Below are positions 1 to 7,792 of a stretch of DNA of 64,000 nt, in pieces. Below the pieces are notes generated by a model. The model did no database searches and was not told the origin of the DNA. It saw only the letters and a list, made by a program, of their open reading frames with translations. The number at the start of each line of letters is the position of its first letter. Position 1 is the first letter of the stretch. Source of the DNA: Chloroflexota bacterium (GTDB lineage: Bacteria > Chloroflexota > Anaerolineae > Anaerolineales > Villigracilaceae); assembly GCA_016235445.1 (NCBI GenBank), contig JACRLB010000036.1, positions 62,001 to 126,000 of the forward strand, read 5' to 3'. A program made the translations under genes and the position numbers.

Positions 1-59
1 GCAAGACAGCGGGAACTTTTTATTAGGTGAATCCCTCTTTTTTTTGATAAGGAGATTTC

Positions 60-1265
60 ATGAAGCGACTATTGATTCTGATTCTGATTTTTCTAACAGC
101 CTGTTCCCCAGCCCTGACTCCAACCCCCGCCTCCTTCTTTAATCTGACGCCTGCTCCTGCCACCCCCGGCATAGATGCTACGCCCGGGCAGATTCAAACT
201 GAGGCTCTGCCTGTTGGAACAGAATCAACCCCGGGGTTGAAGGAAGAAGCGGGGGAGTTGTATTTCTTTTATCAGCCGCGCCAGCAGGGACAATCCATTC
301 AATTGGTGAAGGTATCTGGCGTCTGCGTTTTTGATTCTGCAAATTGCCCGCCGTTGGAAGTCATCCCCGTTCCATTCCCGTTCAACTTCACCATCAACAC
401 GTTGAGCTGGTCAGTGGATGGGAAGTTTGCCGCGTTCTCGTATTCCGACCAGCCGAGCGGCACGCCCACGAAATTATGGCTGTTCGATGCCGCCGCAAAA
501 ACATGGGCATCACTGGCAGAGTTCCCATACATCGACCCGCCCTTCTGGTCGTCAGATGGATCATGGATCGCCATCCGCACGCAGGATGGGTTGGGCAGTG
601 AGGACGTGTATGTGATTCGACCCGATGGCTCTGAGTTGAAGAGCGTTTCGGCGGCTTTGCCTGTGGAAGGCCGCCCCTACATCATGGATGGCTGGCACAG
701 AGAAAATATCATCATACGTTCGGCTTTGCCCAGCAGTGTTGGAAATATTTATTTGGTTAACGCGGCGAATGGGCAGGCGCGCCCGATGTTCGAGATGCTT
801 TTGACAAAGGCGCAATTTGTGGCCTCACCGGATGCGGGCTTCCTTGCCTACGATGAGTATGATGCCAACACGCAAAATCATATTTTGAAAGTGATCGAGC
901 CTGACGGCGCAAATGCAGTGACGATTGCAAACTTCGCTGGCGGTTCCATTTACCCGCTGGTCTGGTCACCGGACAGCAGTTTGATCGCGTTCAATTATTA
1001 CGGCAGTTTTACCAGCGGCGAACCAACTGCGGAGGTGTACACGGTCACGCGGACTGGTCAAAACCAATCTCTGGTTTACAAAGGCAGGACGGTGGGACGC
1101 CTGCTTTTTTCTCCGAATGGAAAATATTTACTGGTGGAAGAGACAACCTCGATCTCAGGCGGTCATTTGTTTTTGATCAACCTCGCCACGCTGGAACAGA
1201 AAATTTTGCAAGCCCCCAGCCTCTCCACCGATTACGATTGGTACGCGCCATCGTGGAGGCCATAG
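60..1265 (+). CDS. Lipoprotein with TolB/PD40-type beta-propeller
   Basis: The 401-residue product starts with a hydrophobic signal ending in the lipobox LTAC, so Cys15 would be lipidated and the protein anchored outside the membrane. A T/P/A-rich linker follows (residues 16-60). The rest holds recurring blades of the WSxDGxxxAF type (LSWSVDGKFAAFSY, FWSSDGSWIAIRT, VWSPDSSLIAFNY, LFSPNGKYLLVEE), as in PD40/TolB-like propellers. The start is set by AAGGAG seven bases before the ATG. No catalytic residues are visible. A binding or scaffold role is an inference from the fold, and the ligand is unknown. Confidence 0.8.
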   Translation: MKRLLILILIFLTACSPALTPTPASFFNLTPAPATPGIDATPGQIQTEALPVGTESTPGLKEEAGELYFFYQPRQQGQSIQLVKVSGVCVFDSANCPPLEVIPVPFPFNFTINTLSWSVDGKFAAFSYSDQPSGTPTKLWLFDAAAKTWASLAEFPYIDPPFWSSDGSWIAIRTQDGLGSEDVYVIRPDGSELKSVSAALPVEGRPYIMDGWHRENIIIRSALPSSVGNIYLVNAANGQARPMFEMLLTKAQFVASPDAGFLAYDEYDANTQNHILKVIEPDGANAVTIANFAGGSIYPLVWSPDSSLIAFNYYGSFTSGEPTAEVYTVTRTGQNQSLVYKGRTVGRLLFSPNGKYLLVEETTSISGGHLFLINLATLEQKILQAPSLSTDYDWYAPSWRP

Positions 1266-1600
1266 TTTTTAGTACACGGGTCACGCAGAGTTTACGGATT
1301 TTTCTTTTTTGACGGATTGATCCGTGGCTGTACTGAAAATAGACCTTTAACCATAAAGGACACGAAGGAAATCTGAAAGGCATAATTTAGAATCTTGAAG
1401 TTTGACGCACGATAAATTCAAAAACCTTTGTGTCCTTCGTATTTAAAAAAGGTTTTTTCAGTAAAGCCATCCGTTATTTTCGTGACTTCACTGAAAAAAG
1501 GTCTTTCGCTTTTGAACTTCCTTCGTGAACTTGGTGCCCTTCGTGGTTAAAAAAAGGGTTTTTCAGTACAGTCTTCCGTGTCATCCTTGTACGATATGGT
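1266..1600. repeat. Gene-free stretch of nested inverted repeats (CACAAAGGACACGAAG type)
   Basis: No gene is visible. The stretch is a mosaic of related words: ACCATAAAGGACACGAAGG near 1350, CCTTTGTGTCCTTCGTA near 1425, CCCTTCGTGGTTAAAAAAAG near 1540, and CTGTACTGAAAA/TTTTTCAGTACAG near both ends (1328 and 1560). The first and last parts are inverted relative to each other, so the whole could fold back. A related repeat occupies 37404-37638. Confidence 0.6.
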
Positions 1601-2593
1601 TTACTTTCTTTTCACATCCAAAATGGCGATCTTCGTCGAGTGGTTGAACGGGCTGGGGTCGGTGATGGGATTGCCGGTGGCGTTAAAGCCTGTGAAATCC
1701 TGCGGTACGGGAATCAATTCCCTGATTTTCAAATAGCCGTCCTTGCAAAGTTCTTCGAGCGTTTGCATGTATTCCTGTCCGCTCACGTAAAGGGCATTGT
1801 TGATCGCCACAAGATAGCCGCCATCGTTGATGAGCGGGCGGACTTTGTTGATGAGCCTCGCGCTTTCCTTTTCCTGGTCCACCCTGCCTTTGGATGTGAC
1901 CGAGAAGAACGGCGGGTCGATGAGGACGCAATCGAAGAAGGTATTTGTCCGCTTCATATTGCTGACTTGCTCGAAGAAATCTCTGGCGATGAAATTTCCT
2001 TTTTGGATGGGAAAGCCGTTGAGCGTGTAGGAGGTCTTTGCGATATTGAGGAAGTCGCGGTTCAGGTCAATTTGTACTACGCGGTTTGCTCCGCCTGCCA
2101 GAGCGGCCACCCCAAAACTGCCCGTGTAGGCGAAGGTATTCAGCACGGATTTGTTCTTCAAGTTTTCGATGAGCCATTTGCGAAGATTGCGGGTGTCAAG
2201 ATACAGGCTCGAGTCGCGGTTCAAGGTCAGGTTGATGGAATACCAGACGCCGCGCTCTTTTATTTTTCGATCTGGCTCTGTGCCGAAGAGAATTTTCCCG
2301 CGTTTGTCTTCCTGCGTTGCGCCATTTCGTGTTTTGACAATTCCCGCGCGCAACCAGGGTAGGGAGGTGGTTAAGAACTGCATGGCTTCCTGGACGAGAG
2401 ATGCGCCTTCTTCTGGATGGTCGGCATAGTTGTGGAGGACGGCCGTTGCGGCGTACATGTCAATGATGAGATCAGGACAGCCTTCGGTGAATCCGTTGAA
2501 GAGGCGGAAGGCTGATTCGTGTTGTGAGTCCATCAGGCTCAGGCGGGAGGCGATGGCTTTTTCAAGCAGGGATGGGATGGAAGATGTTGCCAT
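1601..2593 (-). CDS. Class I SAM-dependent rRNA (cytosine-C5)-type methyltransferase, RlmI-like
   Basis: The product carries the Rossmann glycine motif NTFAYTGSFGVAALAGGA followed by an acidic binding residue (VVQIDLNRDF) and the catalytic-region motif VLIDPPFF. Together these are typical of the RlmI/RlmK branch that methylates 23S rRNA from SAM. The exact target base cannot be read from sequence. The open frame extends upstream to 2680, but the segment before MATSSIPSLL looks unlike the family, so I place the start at 2593. It is the last gene of a minus-strand run with the two small genes upstream. Confidence 0.8.
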   Translation of the reverse strand: MATSSIPSLLEKAIASRLSLMDSQHESAFRLFNGFTEGCPDLIIDMYAATAVLHNYADHPEEGASLVQEAMQFLTTSLPWLRAGIVKTRNGATQEDKRGKILFGTEPDRKIKERGVWYSINLTLNRDSSLYLDTRNLRKWLIENLKNKSVLNTFAYTGSFGVAALAGGANRVVQIDLNRDFLNIAKTSYTLNGFPIQKGNFIARDFFEQVSNMKRTNTFFDCVLIDPPFFSVTSKGRVDQEKESARLINKVRPLINDGGYLVAINNALYVSGQEYMQTLEELCKDGYLKIRELIPVPQDFTGFNATGNPITDPSPFNHSTKIAILDVKRK

Positions 2594-2693
2594 GCTTTGA
2601 TTGTACTTGATGAACAAACCTGTCAGGTGTACGAGTAATCTTGCGCCGAGGATGTATGCCCAGATATGGGTACGGCGCAAGGATCGACTTGCG

Positions 2694-2915
2694 TCAGACT
2701 TTGATCTTCTGAATATTTTTTGGGTTGAAGATGGAGATTTGCTTTGTCTGCAGGAGGGCCTGCGCTTCGGCGTTTAGCTCCACCCAGTAGAAACTGCGAT
2801 GCTCGGAGTACGGGTCAATTTTGAAGACCGTGCCTTCGTGCCAGCCTTCGTTTTCCCCGAACTTCGCGTCAAGATAAATTTTAACTTTGTCGCCGATTTG
2901 AATGACATCGTCCAT
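2694..2915 (-). CDS. Small conserved-looking SH3/KOW-like protein (73 aa)
   Basis: A 73-residue acidic-to-neutral protein with no signal or membrane segment. The pattern IQIGDKVKIYLDAKFG ... GWHEGTVFKID ... FYWVELN ... ISIFNPKNIQKI resembles a small beta-barrel (SH3/KOW-like) in which a short GDKV strand leads the fold; this is inferred from pattern only. It sits 3 bases after the small membrane protein and 100 bases before the methyltransferase, so the three may be co-transcribed. Function is unknown. Confidence 0.6.
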   Translation of the reverse strand: MDDVIQIGDKVKIYLDAKFGENEGWHEGTVFKIDPYSEHRSFYWVELNAEAQALLQTKQISIFNPKNIQKIKV

Positions 2916-2918
2916 CGT

Positions 2919-3101
2919 TTATTTTCGATGTGCGAACCAGAATAACCCCGCCCCGATGAGCGCAGTAATTGCGCCGTTGATGGCCCATTGCGGGTCGCCG
3001 GTCATAAAACTGCCAGGCAGGATGTTGACGCCTTGCAGAATCCATATGCCGCCAGCGAGGATGAGCAGGATTGCAAGGATTTTTATAATTCTTTTTAACA
3101 T
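2919..3101 (-). CDS. Small membrane protein (60 aa), two predicted TM segments
   Basis: Starting at MLKRIIKILAILLILAGGIW, which is preceded by a good ribosome site (GGAGAAATC before the ATG), the product has two hydrophobic helices: ILAILLILAGGIWIL and AINGAITALIGAGLFWF. They are separated by a short loop with GSFMTGDPQW, and the protein ends in a basic tail (AHRK). The longer frame to 3134 lacks a site and is not used. There is no recognisable family; a membrane location is clear. Confidence 0.6.
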   Translation of the reverse strand: MLKRIIKILAILLILAGGIWILQGVNILPGSFMTGDPQWAINGAITALIGAGLFWFAHRK

Positions 3102-3129
3102 GATTTCTCCACTTTGATTTGGCTTTGAA

Positions 3130-3159
3130 AACACCCTGTCGTTTTTGAGACAGGGTGTT
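3130..3159 (-). terminator. Rho-independent terminator after the LysM gene
   Basis: An 11-bp perfect stem (AACACCCTGTC / GACAGGGTGTT) with an 8-base loop lies 30 bases after the stop codon of the minus-strand LysM gene and is followed by TTTTC in that direction. Confidence 0.75.
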
Positions 3160-3188
3160 GGATGAAAAGCTTTCGCTTCGATCTGGAC

Positions 3189-4352
3189 TTATGGATTGGG
3201 CGTTCCTTGCACGGCGACTCCCACCCAGGTGAAGACTCGTTTGGCGCTGACTGCGCCAGATGCAACCCAGATCGGCTGGTTTTGGTCGTCCACGCCGGCC
3301 TGGCGGACGGGGGTGACCCACCAGCGCAGGACGTGCGCGACGTTGTCTTTCGGGCGGAAGGATGTTGGCACGATGTATTTTGTGTCGGTCACGTAATCTG
3401 TGATGCGGCGGGTCTGGCTGGCGGTGACATCTTCCACGGTGATCTGGTAGGCTTCGCCATCGAGCAGAACGCCGACGGATGCCCATTGCAAGGTGACCAC
3501 GTCATTTGCCAGGGTGAAGGCAGAGCCGTCCGCAGGCAGGAGCAGGTTGGGGGCGGGGTAGGGAGGCGGAAGCGTCGCAGTGGAGGTTGGCCCGGGTGTG
3601 GCGGCGCGCATACAGAGCGGAATCTCTATCGTCGTGCCAAAGAATACGTTGTCGGTTGTCAATCCATTCCATGCTTTGATGGCGTCTGCTGGAACGGCGT
3701 AGTTTAATGAGATGCTGGAAAGTGTGTCGCCATCCTGAACTGTCACGGGGACGGTATCGCAGGCTTGTCGGGTGGCATCCAATGGCAGTGGGGTGTTGGT
3801 TGCTGGCGGCGGGATGGTCGGCGTTGGAAATGGAATCAACAATTTTTGCCCCACGCTGATCGGGCAGGTGGAAGCGAGATTGTTGGCGATGATGATGCTT
3901 TGTACCGAGATTTGAAAGTTGAATGCGATCTGGGAGCAGGAGTTATCGCCTGCGGCAACTATGTATTCAAAAGGCGGCTGGGGTGTGGCGGTGGGGATGT
4001 CTGTTGCGGGCAGGGTTGCGGTGGGGGGGATGGTTGCCGTTGGGGTTTCGGTTGGAGTGCCTGTGATTTCAGGGGCTAATGCGTTTGGGTCTTTTGGCAC
4101 TGCAAAGAATGTAACGGTGGCGGCAATGATGATGACTGTGGCCAGCACACCTAATGCGGCTGGAAGGCTCAGGCGAATCTCCGGCATTCGGCTGGCTTGC
4201 ACCGATTTTTCGGCTTTCTTTACAACGTTCGGCGCAGGCTGGGCGTTGAATTCCGTGCCGCACACGAGACAGCGCGTTGCGTTTTCGCTCAAGCGCGTTC
4301 CGCAAGTGGGGCAGACCTTGGTTTTATTACTGGAAGTGGGTTCTGGTGTCAT
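3189..4352 (-). CDS. Zinc-ribbon, single-TM, two-LysM cell-envelope protein
   Basis: The order of parts is a cytoplasmic zinc ribbon (CPTCG ... CLVCG), one TM helix (about residue 65-90), a T/P-rich linker, LysM-like repeat 1 (YIVAAGDNSCSQIAFNF ... VGQKLLIPFP), LysM repeat 2 (VTVQDGDTLSSISLNYAVP ... TTIEIPLC), a second P/T linker, and a C-terminal beta domain ending in RRITDYVTDTKYIVP and RWWVTPVR. LysM repeats bind N-acetylglucosamine polymers, so it may tie the membrane to the wall; that role is an inference. The start at 4352 is chosen because a TATAAT box ends 10 bases before it, suggesting a near-leaderless mRNA. Confidence 0.8.
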   Translation of the reverse strand: MTPEPTSSNKTKVCPTCGTRLSENATRCLVCGTEFNAQPAPNVVKKAEKSVQASRMPEIRLSLPAALGVLATVIIIAATVTFFAVPKDPNALAPEITGTPTETPTATIPPTATLPATDIPTATPQPPFEYIVAAGDNSCSQIAFNFQISVQSIIIANNLASTCPISVGQKLLIPFPTPTIPPPATNTPLPLDATRQACDTVPVTVQDGDTLSSISLNYAVPADAIKAWNGLTTDNVFFGTTIEIPLCMRAATPGPTSTATLPPPYPAPNLLLPADGSAFTLANDVVTLQWASVGVLLDGEAYQITVEDVTASQTRRITDYVTDTKYIVPTSFRPKDNVAHVLRWWVTPVRQAGVDDQNQPIWVASGAVSAKRVFTWVGVAVQGTPNP

Positions 4353-4402
4353 ACGGGCGGGGATTATACCATTGAACAATTATAGGACTTTAATGCATTC
4401 AA

Positions 4403-5695
4403 CTACGCCGTTTGTGGTTTTGGCATGGTGGTGACGAGGACTTTGTCCACTCGGCGTCCGTCCATGTCGATGACTTCAAAGCGTAAACCGTGCCATTCAA
4501 AGTGATCCGAGGCTTGTGGCACACGTCCAAGGGATACCATCATGAATCCGCTCAGGGTCTCATATTCATCTTCGTGAGGGAGACCATCAAGGTTGAAAAT
4601 ATCTTTGAATTCATCCACTTGCAGCATTCCGTCCAAAAGCCAGGAGCCATCCTGCCGTTGGGTTGCTTGTGGTTCTTCCAATTCGATCTCACCCACGATC
4701 TCTTCGATGATGTCGTTAATGGTCAGCAGACCTTGTAACCCGCCAAATTCATCCACCACTAGAAGTAATTCTGTGCCTTTTTCCTTGAAGATCTCCAGAG
4801 CGCGGGAAGCGAACATGGTTTCAGGGATGAAAAAAGCAGGCTTGAGATGATTTTTTAATTTTATGTCATCGCCAGATAAACTCTGTACCAGCAAGTCGCG
4901 TGATTTGACGATCCCCAGAATGGTTTCCAGTGAGTCTTGCCGTACGGGAAAGCGGGAGTAGTCACTCTCTGCTATCTTCGTGCGAATATCTTCCATGCTG
5001 TCTTCCACATCCAGCCAGACGATTTCTGTGCGCGGAGTCATCAGTGAATAGACCCTCTGATCGCTCAGGCTGAATACCCCTTCGACCATATCCTGTTCGG
5101 CTTCCTTAAACACGCCTGCCTGTGTCCCCTGGCTGATGAGCATTTGCAGTTCTTCTTCCGTGATGGGCGGTTCTGTGGACGGGTTGACCCCCATTAAGCG
5201 CAGGACAAAATTTGTTGCTCCGCTCATAAGTTTGATAAAGGGTGAAAAAATTCTCGAAAGAAAAAGCATTGGCCCGGCCACTACCTGCGCAATTTTCTCA
5301 GGGCTATTAAGCCCCAGTCTTTTTGGCACCAGTTCACCCAGCCAGATGGTCAGGATCGTGATGGACACCACAACAACGCCCAAAGAGATCGAAACGCTGT
5401 ACTCGCCAATGTAGGGGACATTTTGCAGTGCCGCCGCCAGTGACTTTGAAATGGTCGCACCGCCGACCGCACCCGCCAGAACGCCGATCAACGTGATACC
5501 GATCTGAATGGTGGACAGGAAGATATTCGGATCTTCGATCAACTTGATGGCCAGAGCCGATGATTTATTGCCCTCGCTTGCCTGCTGCTGCAAGCGTGCC
5601 TTGCGGGATGCGACCAGCGCGGCCTCTGACATGGCAAGAACGGCATTTACCAGGATCAGAATAAAAATCATTAAAATCTCATTGCCGATACTCAT
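4403..5695 (-). CDS. CNNM/CorC-HlyC family transporter with CBS pair
   Basis: A 430-residue membrane protein. Residues 1-190 form the DUF21/CNNM membrane domain (ILMIFILILVNAVLAMSEAAL at the start, then IWLGELVPKRLGL). Next is a CBS pair that begins at the family signature LMTPRTEIVWLDVEDS and ends near INDIIEEIVGEIE. The C-terminal CorC_HlyC domain carries WLLDGMLQVDEF. Homologues are linked to Mg2+/Co2+ efflux or transport. The old label hemolysin is probably misleading. It is a stand-alone gene on the minus strand; the length is usual for the family. Confidence 0.88.
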   Translation of the reverse strand: MSIGNEILMIFILILVNAVLAMSEAALVASRKARLQQQASEGNKSSALAIKLIEDPNIFLSTIQIGITLIGVLAGAVGGATISKSLAAALQNVPYIGEYSVSISLGVVVVSITILTIWLGELVPKRLGLNSPEKIAQVVAGPMLFLSRIFSPFIKLMSGATNFVLRLMGVNPSTEPPITEEELQMLISQGTQAGVFKEAEQDMVEGVFSLSDQRVYSLMTPRTEIVWLDVEDSMEDIRTKIAESDYSRFPVRQDSLETILGIVKSRDLLVQSLSGDDIKLKNHLKPAFFIPETMFASRALEIFKEKGTELLLVVDEFGGLQGLLTINDIIEEIVGEIELEEPQATQRQDGSWLLDGMLQVDEFKDIFNLDGLPHEDEYETLSGFMMVSLGRVPQASDHFEWHGLRFEVIDMDGRRVDKVLVTTMPKPQTA

Positions 5696-5886
5696 GGTTT
5701 CCTTTTACTAAATATGGGAGATCAAAAAATTATTAAAGCCCTGCAGGCGCGAAAATGGACTCGCGGCAGAAGACAGCCTCATCAATTTGGATGAACAAAT
5801 AATAGGGGGTGGATCGAGAGGAGAGTTTGGATCGGGTTCTATGGGAATTTCGGGCATGATATTTATTGCGTGAGGTTTTTCCGCCC

Positions 5887-6537
5887 TTATTGTACCTGAT
5901 GTGTGAGCCAGTTAAAGACCGGTTTGGCCGGCAAGCCTTCTTTTTGCTTTTTGCGAAGTTCACCGGAGCGGTGGAGTCCAATCCCTTTTTCAATCGCATC
6001 TGGCAGAACTTCACGAAATACATCAAAAAAACTATGAGACAAAAATTCTTCACCGCGGTTGAAAAGCTCGTACTCGATATGCAGCGCAGTCAGGCAGTTC
6101 TCCAGCATGGTGTCAGGTGGCATGAAAACTTTGAAGGGCTTGCGGCTCAAATAGGGCGTTGTTCCCAAAAGGTTGATACTGCCCGCCCACGGATCGCGCG
6201 CGGCAAAATGCACAGCCTTTACGTTGGACATATATAAAGCCCCCATGCAAAGCGGACATGGCTCCATGGTTGTATAAAGCGCCGCTTGATTACATTCTTC
6301 ACGATTCAAGGATAATGATAACAAGGCATTGATTTCAGCATGAGCCAACTCATTATTGAAGACCTGCCCATGCGGAGCGGACGTATCGAGAATGCGATTG
6401 CGCCCGCGCGAGACGACATTTCCACGCGCATCCGCCACCACCGCCCCAATTGGAACCGTACCATTGCAATAGGCCTCCCAGGCCATTTCCAGCGCCGCCT
6501 GCCAGGGCGGCGAAAGCGTGTCCCACATGTCAGCCAT
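5887..6537 (-). CDS. Zinc-dependent nucleoside/nucleobase deaminase (TadA-like, extended C-terminus)
   Basis: The cytidine/deoxycytidylate deaminase signature is complete: AHAE (zinc His66 and catalytic Glu68 from this start) and EPCPLCMGA (zinc Cys94 and Cys97). The core resembles TadA and guanine deaminases, which act on adenosine 34 of tRNA or on free bases. The product is about 216 residues, some 60 longer than usual TadA, with a basic tail, so the substrate is uncertain. Its start overlaps the stop of the small membrane gene by 8 bases, so it is the third cistron after selD. A TTG start at 6549 is also possible. Confidence 0.8.
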   Translation of the reverse strand: MADMWDTLSPPWQAALEMAWEAYCNGTVPIGAVVADARGNVVSRGRNRILDTSAPHGQVFNNELAHAEINALLSLSLNREECNQAALYTTMEPCPLCMGALYMSNVKAVHFAARDPWAGSINLLGTTPYLSRKPFKVFMPPDTMLENCLTALHIEYELFNRGEEFLSHSFFDVFREVLPDAIEKGIGLHRSGELRKKQKEGLPAKPVFNWLTHQVQ

Positions 6538-6679
6538 TCCTTTTATCAATCTTCTTTTCGATGCCTTTCAGCCGCTTGTTCAAACGCGCATACCCGCGTG
6601 AGACGATCAAAGGGATGATGATTGCCAGGACGATCAACCCGCAAGTCAACGCCAATTCCAAAACGCCGATGCGGAACAT
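6530..6679 (-). CDS. Small single-TM protein (49 aa) between selD and the deaminase
   Basis: From MFRIGVLELALTCGLIVLAI the product has one membrane helix and a basic, probably helical tail (NKRLKGIEKKIDKRNG). The start ATG overlaps the selD stop as TAATG, a layout that couples translation, and its own stop overlaps the deaminase start. No family is recognised. The tight coupling makes it more likely to be a real gene than its size suggests. Confidence 0.55.
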   Translation of the reverse strand: MFRIGVLELALTCGLIVLAIIIPLIVSRGYARLNKRLKGIEKKIDKRNG

Positions 6680-7740
6680 TACGCCTCGACCTCCGCGCCG
6701 ACGCCTGATCGAACGTCCCCGATCACCCACGCCCGCTGATTCATTTCCCGCGCCCGCTTCTCAAACGCATCCAGCTTTTCCTTCGGCACGCCAAACAAAA
6801 GTCCCCCGCTCGTCTGCGGATCGAACAACAACATTTGAGCAGGCTCATCTATTTCTTCGCTGAACTTCACCGACTTTTCAAAATACATTTTATTGTCAAA
6901 CGCGCCGCCGGGGAAGATGCCCTTTTCGGCATAACCGCGCGCACCGCCCAGGAAGGGAAGTTTTGAATATTCAATCCGCAGGGAAACTCCCGAAGCCTTT
7001 GCCATCTCCAGCCCATGACCAAGCAAGCCGAAGCCGCTAATATCCGTCCCGCCGCGCACGCCAAATTCCAATGCCAATTCGCTGGCGGTCTTATTCAAAC
7101 GGGACATCCACTCAATCGCCTCGTGGATGTGCGCCTCCTCCACTTTTTCCTGTTTCAAGGCTGTGGTCGTCACTCCGCCGCCGAGAGGTTTTGTCAACAC
7201 AAGCGCATCGCCAACCTGCAACCCGCTTTTGCTGATGACCCTGCGCGGATCCACAAAGCCGATTGCCACCAGCCCGTACTTCGGCTCCTTGTCTTTGACA
7301 GTGTGCCCGCCCGCAATCACCACCCCTGCCTCACGCGCCTTTTCCGCCCCGCCCCGTAATATTTCAGTGGAGATTTCAATGGGGAGATCATCTGGCAAAG
7401 CCGCAATGTTCAACGCCAGAAAAGGCATCCCGCCCATCGCATACACATCCGAGAGACTATTGGCCGCGGCAATCGAGCCGTATTCATAAGCCGTATCCAC
7501 AACTGGGGTGAAGAAATCGGTGGTGACTACGATGGCTTTGTCATCGCTTAAACGCCAAACGGCCGCATCATCCGGGGAGTCCAGACCAATTATCAGGTCA
7601 GGATAGGAGGCGGGGTCGAAGATGTCTTTGATGGGACGCAGAACCTGCGTCAGCGCATCCGCGCTTAGTTTGGACGCTCAGCCCGCACAGGCCGAAAGAG
7701 TCGTCAGGCGAATTTCGCGTCCAGTTTGTGGAATTGGCAT
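6679..7740 (-). CDS. selD: Selenide, water dikinase SelD, itself a selenoprotein (Sec21)
   Basis: SelD makes selenophosphate from selenide and ATP, the selenium donor for selenocysteine and selenouridine. The clear homology (DxxTPVVDTAYEYGSIAAANSLSDVYAMGG, then GGHTVKD, LTKPLGGG, DISGFGLLGHG, DPQTSGGLL) runs upstream of the first in-frame GTG at 7500 through a single UGA at 7678-7680 to an ATG at 7738-7740. The upstream part reads LTTLSACAG-UGA-ASKLSADALTQVLRP. The UGA sits exactly where the catalytic Cys/Sec lies, three residues before the conserved Lys (Lys24 here). With Sec the protein is 353 residues, the normal family length. A SECIS-like hairpin follows the UGA. Two small genes follow by overlap. 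Confidence 0.92.
7652..7680 (-). promoter_or_regulatory. Predicted bacterial SECIS element with Sec UGA in selD
   Basis: The Sec codon UGA is at 7680-7678. Twelve bases later the mRNA forms a perfect 5-bp stem AGCGC/GCGCU (7665-7661 with 7656-7652) closed by the loop GGAU. The loop begins 18 bases after UGA and has G in its first two positions, which matches the known layout of bacterial SECIS hairpins read by SelB. The hairpin is inside coding sequence, as expected in bacteria. Confidence 0.75.
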
Positions 7741-7752
7741 AATATAAAATCC

Positions 7753-7785
7753 AAGTGACAGTCACCTCCAAGGTGACTGTCACTT
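7753..7785. repeat. Perfect palindrome AAGTGACAGTCACCT, copy 1
   Basis: A 15-bp perfect inverted repeat with a 3-base loop lies between the SPFH gene and selD. The same palindrome recurs at 37945-37977 next to unrelated genes. It is not followed by a clear T-run in either direction, so it is better seen as a dispersed repeat than as a terminator. Confidence 0.7.
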
Positions 7786-7792
7786 ATTTTAA

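Noticed and set aside
1640-2362. A 240-codon plus-strand frame opposite the rRNA methyltransferase
   Set aside because: Antisense to a gene with clear motifs; no independent support.
5733-6053. A 106-codon minus-strand frame overlapping the deaminase end
   Set aside because: It lies in another frame over the end of the deaminase, with no domain and no start signal.
7598-7783. A separate small gene upstream of selD
   Set aside because: The region is the true N-terminus of SelD read in another frame; the Sec-containing frame explains it better.
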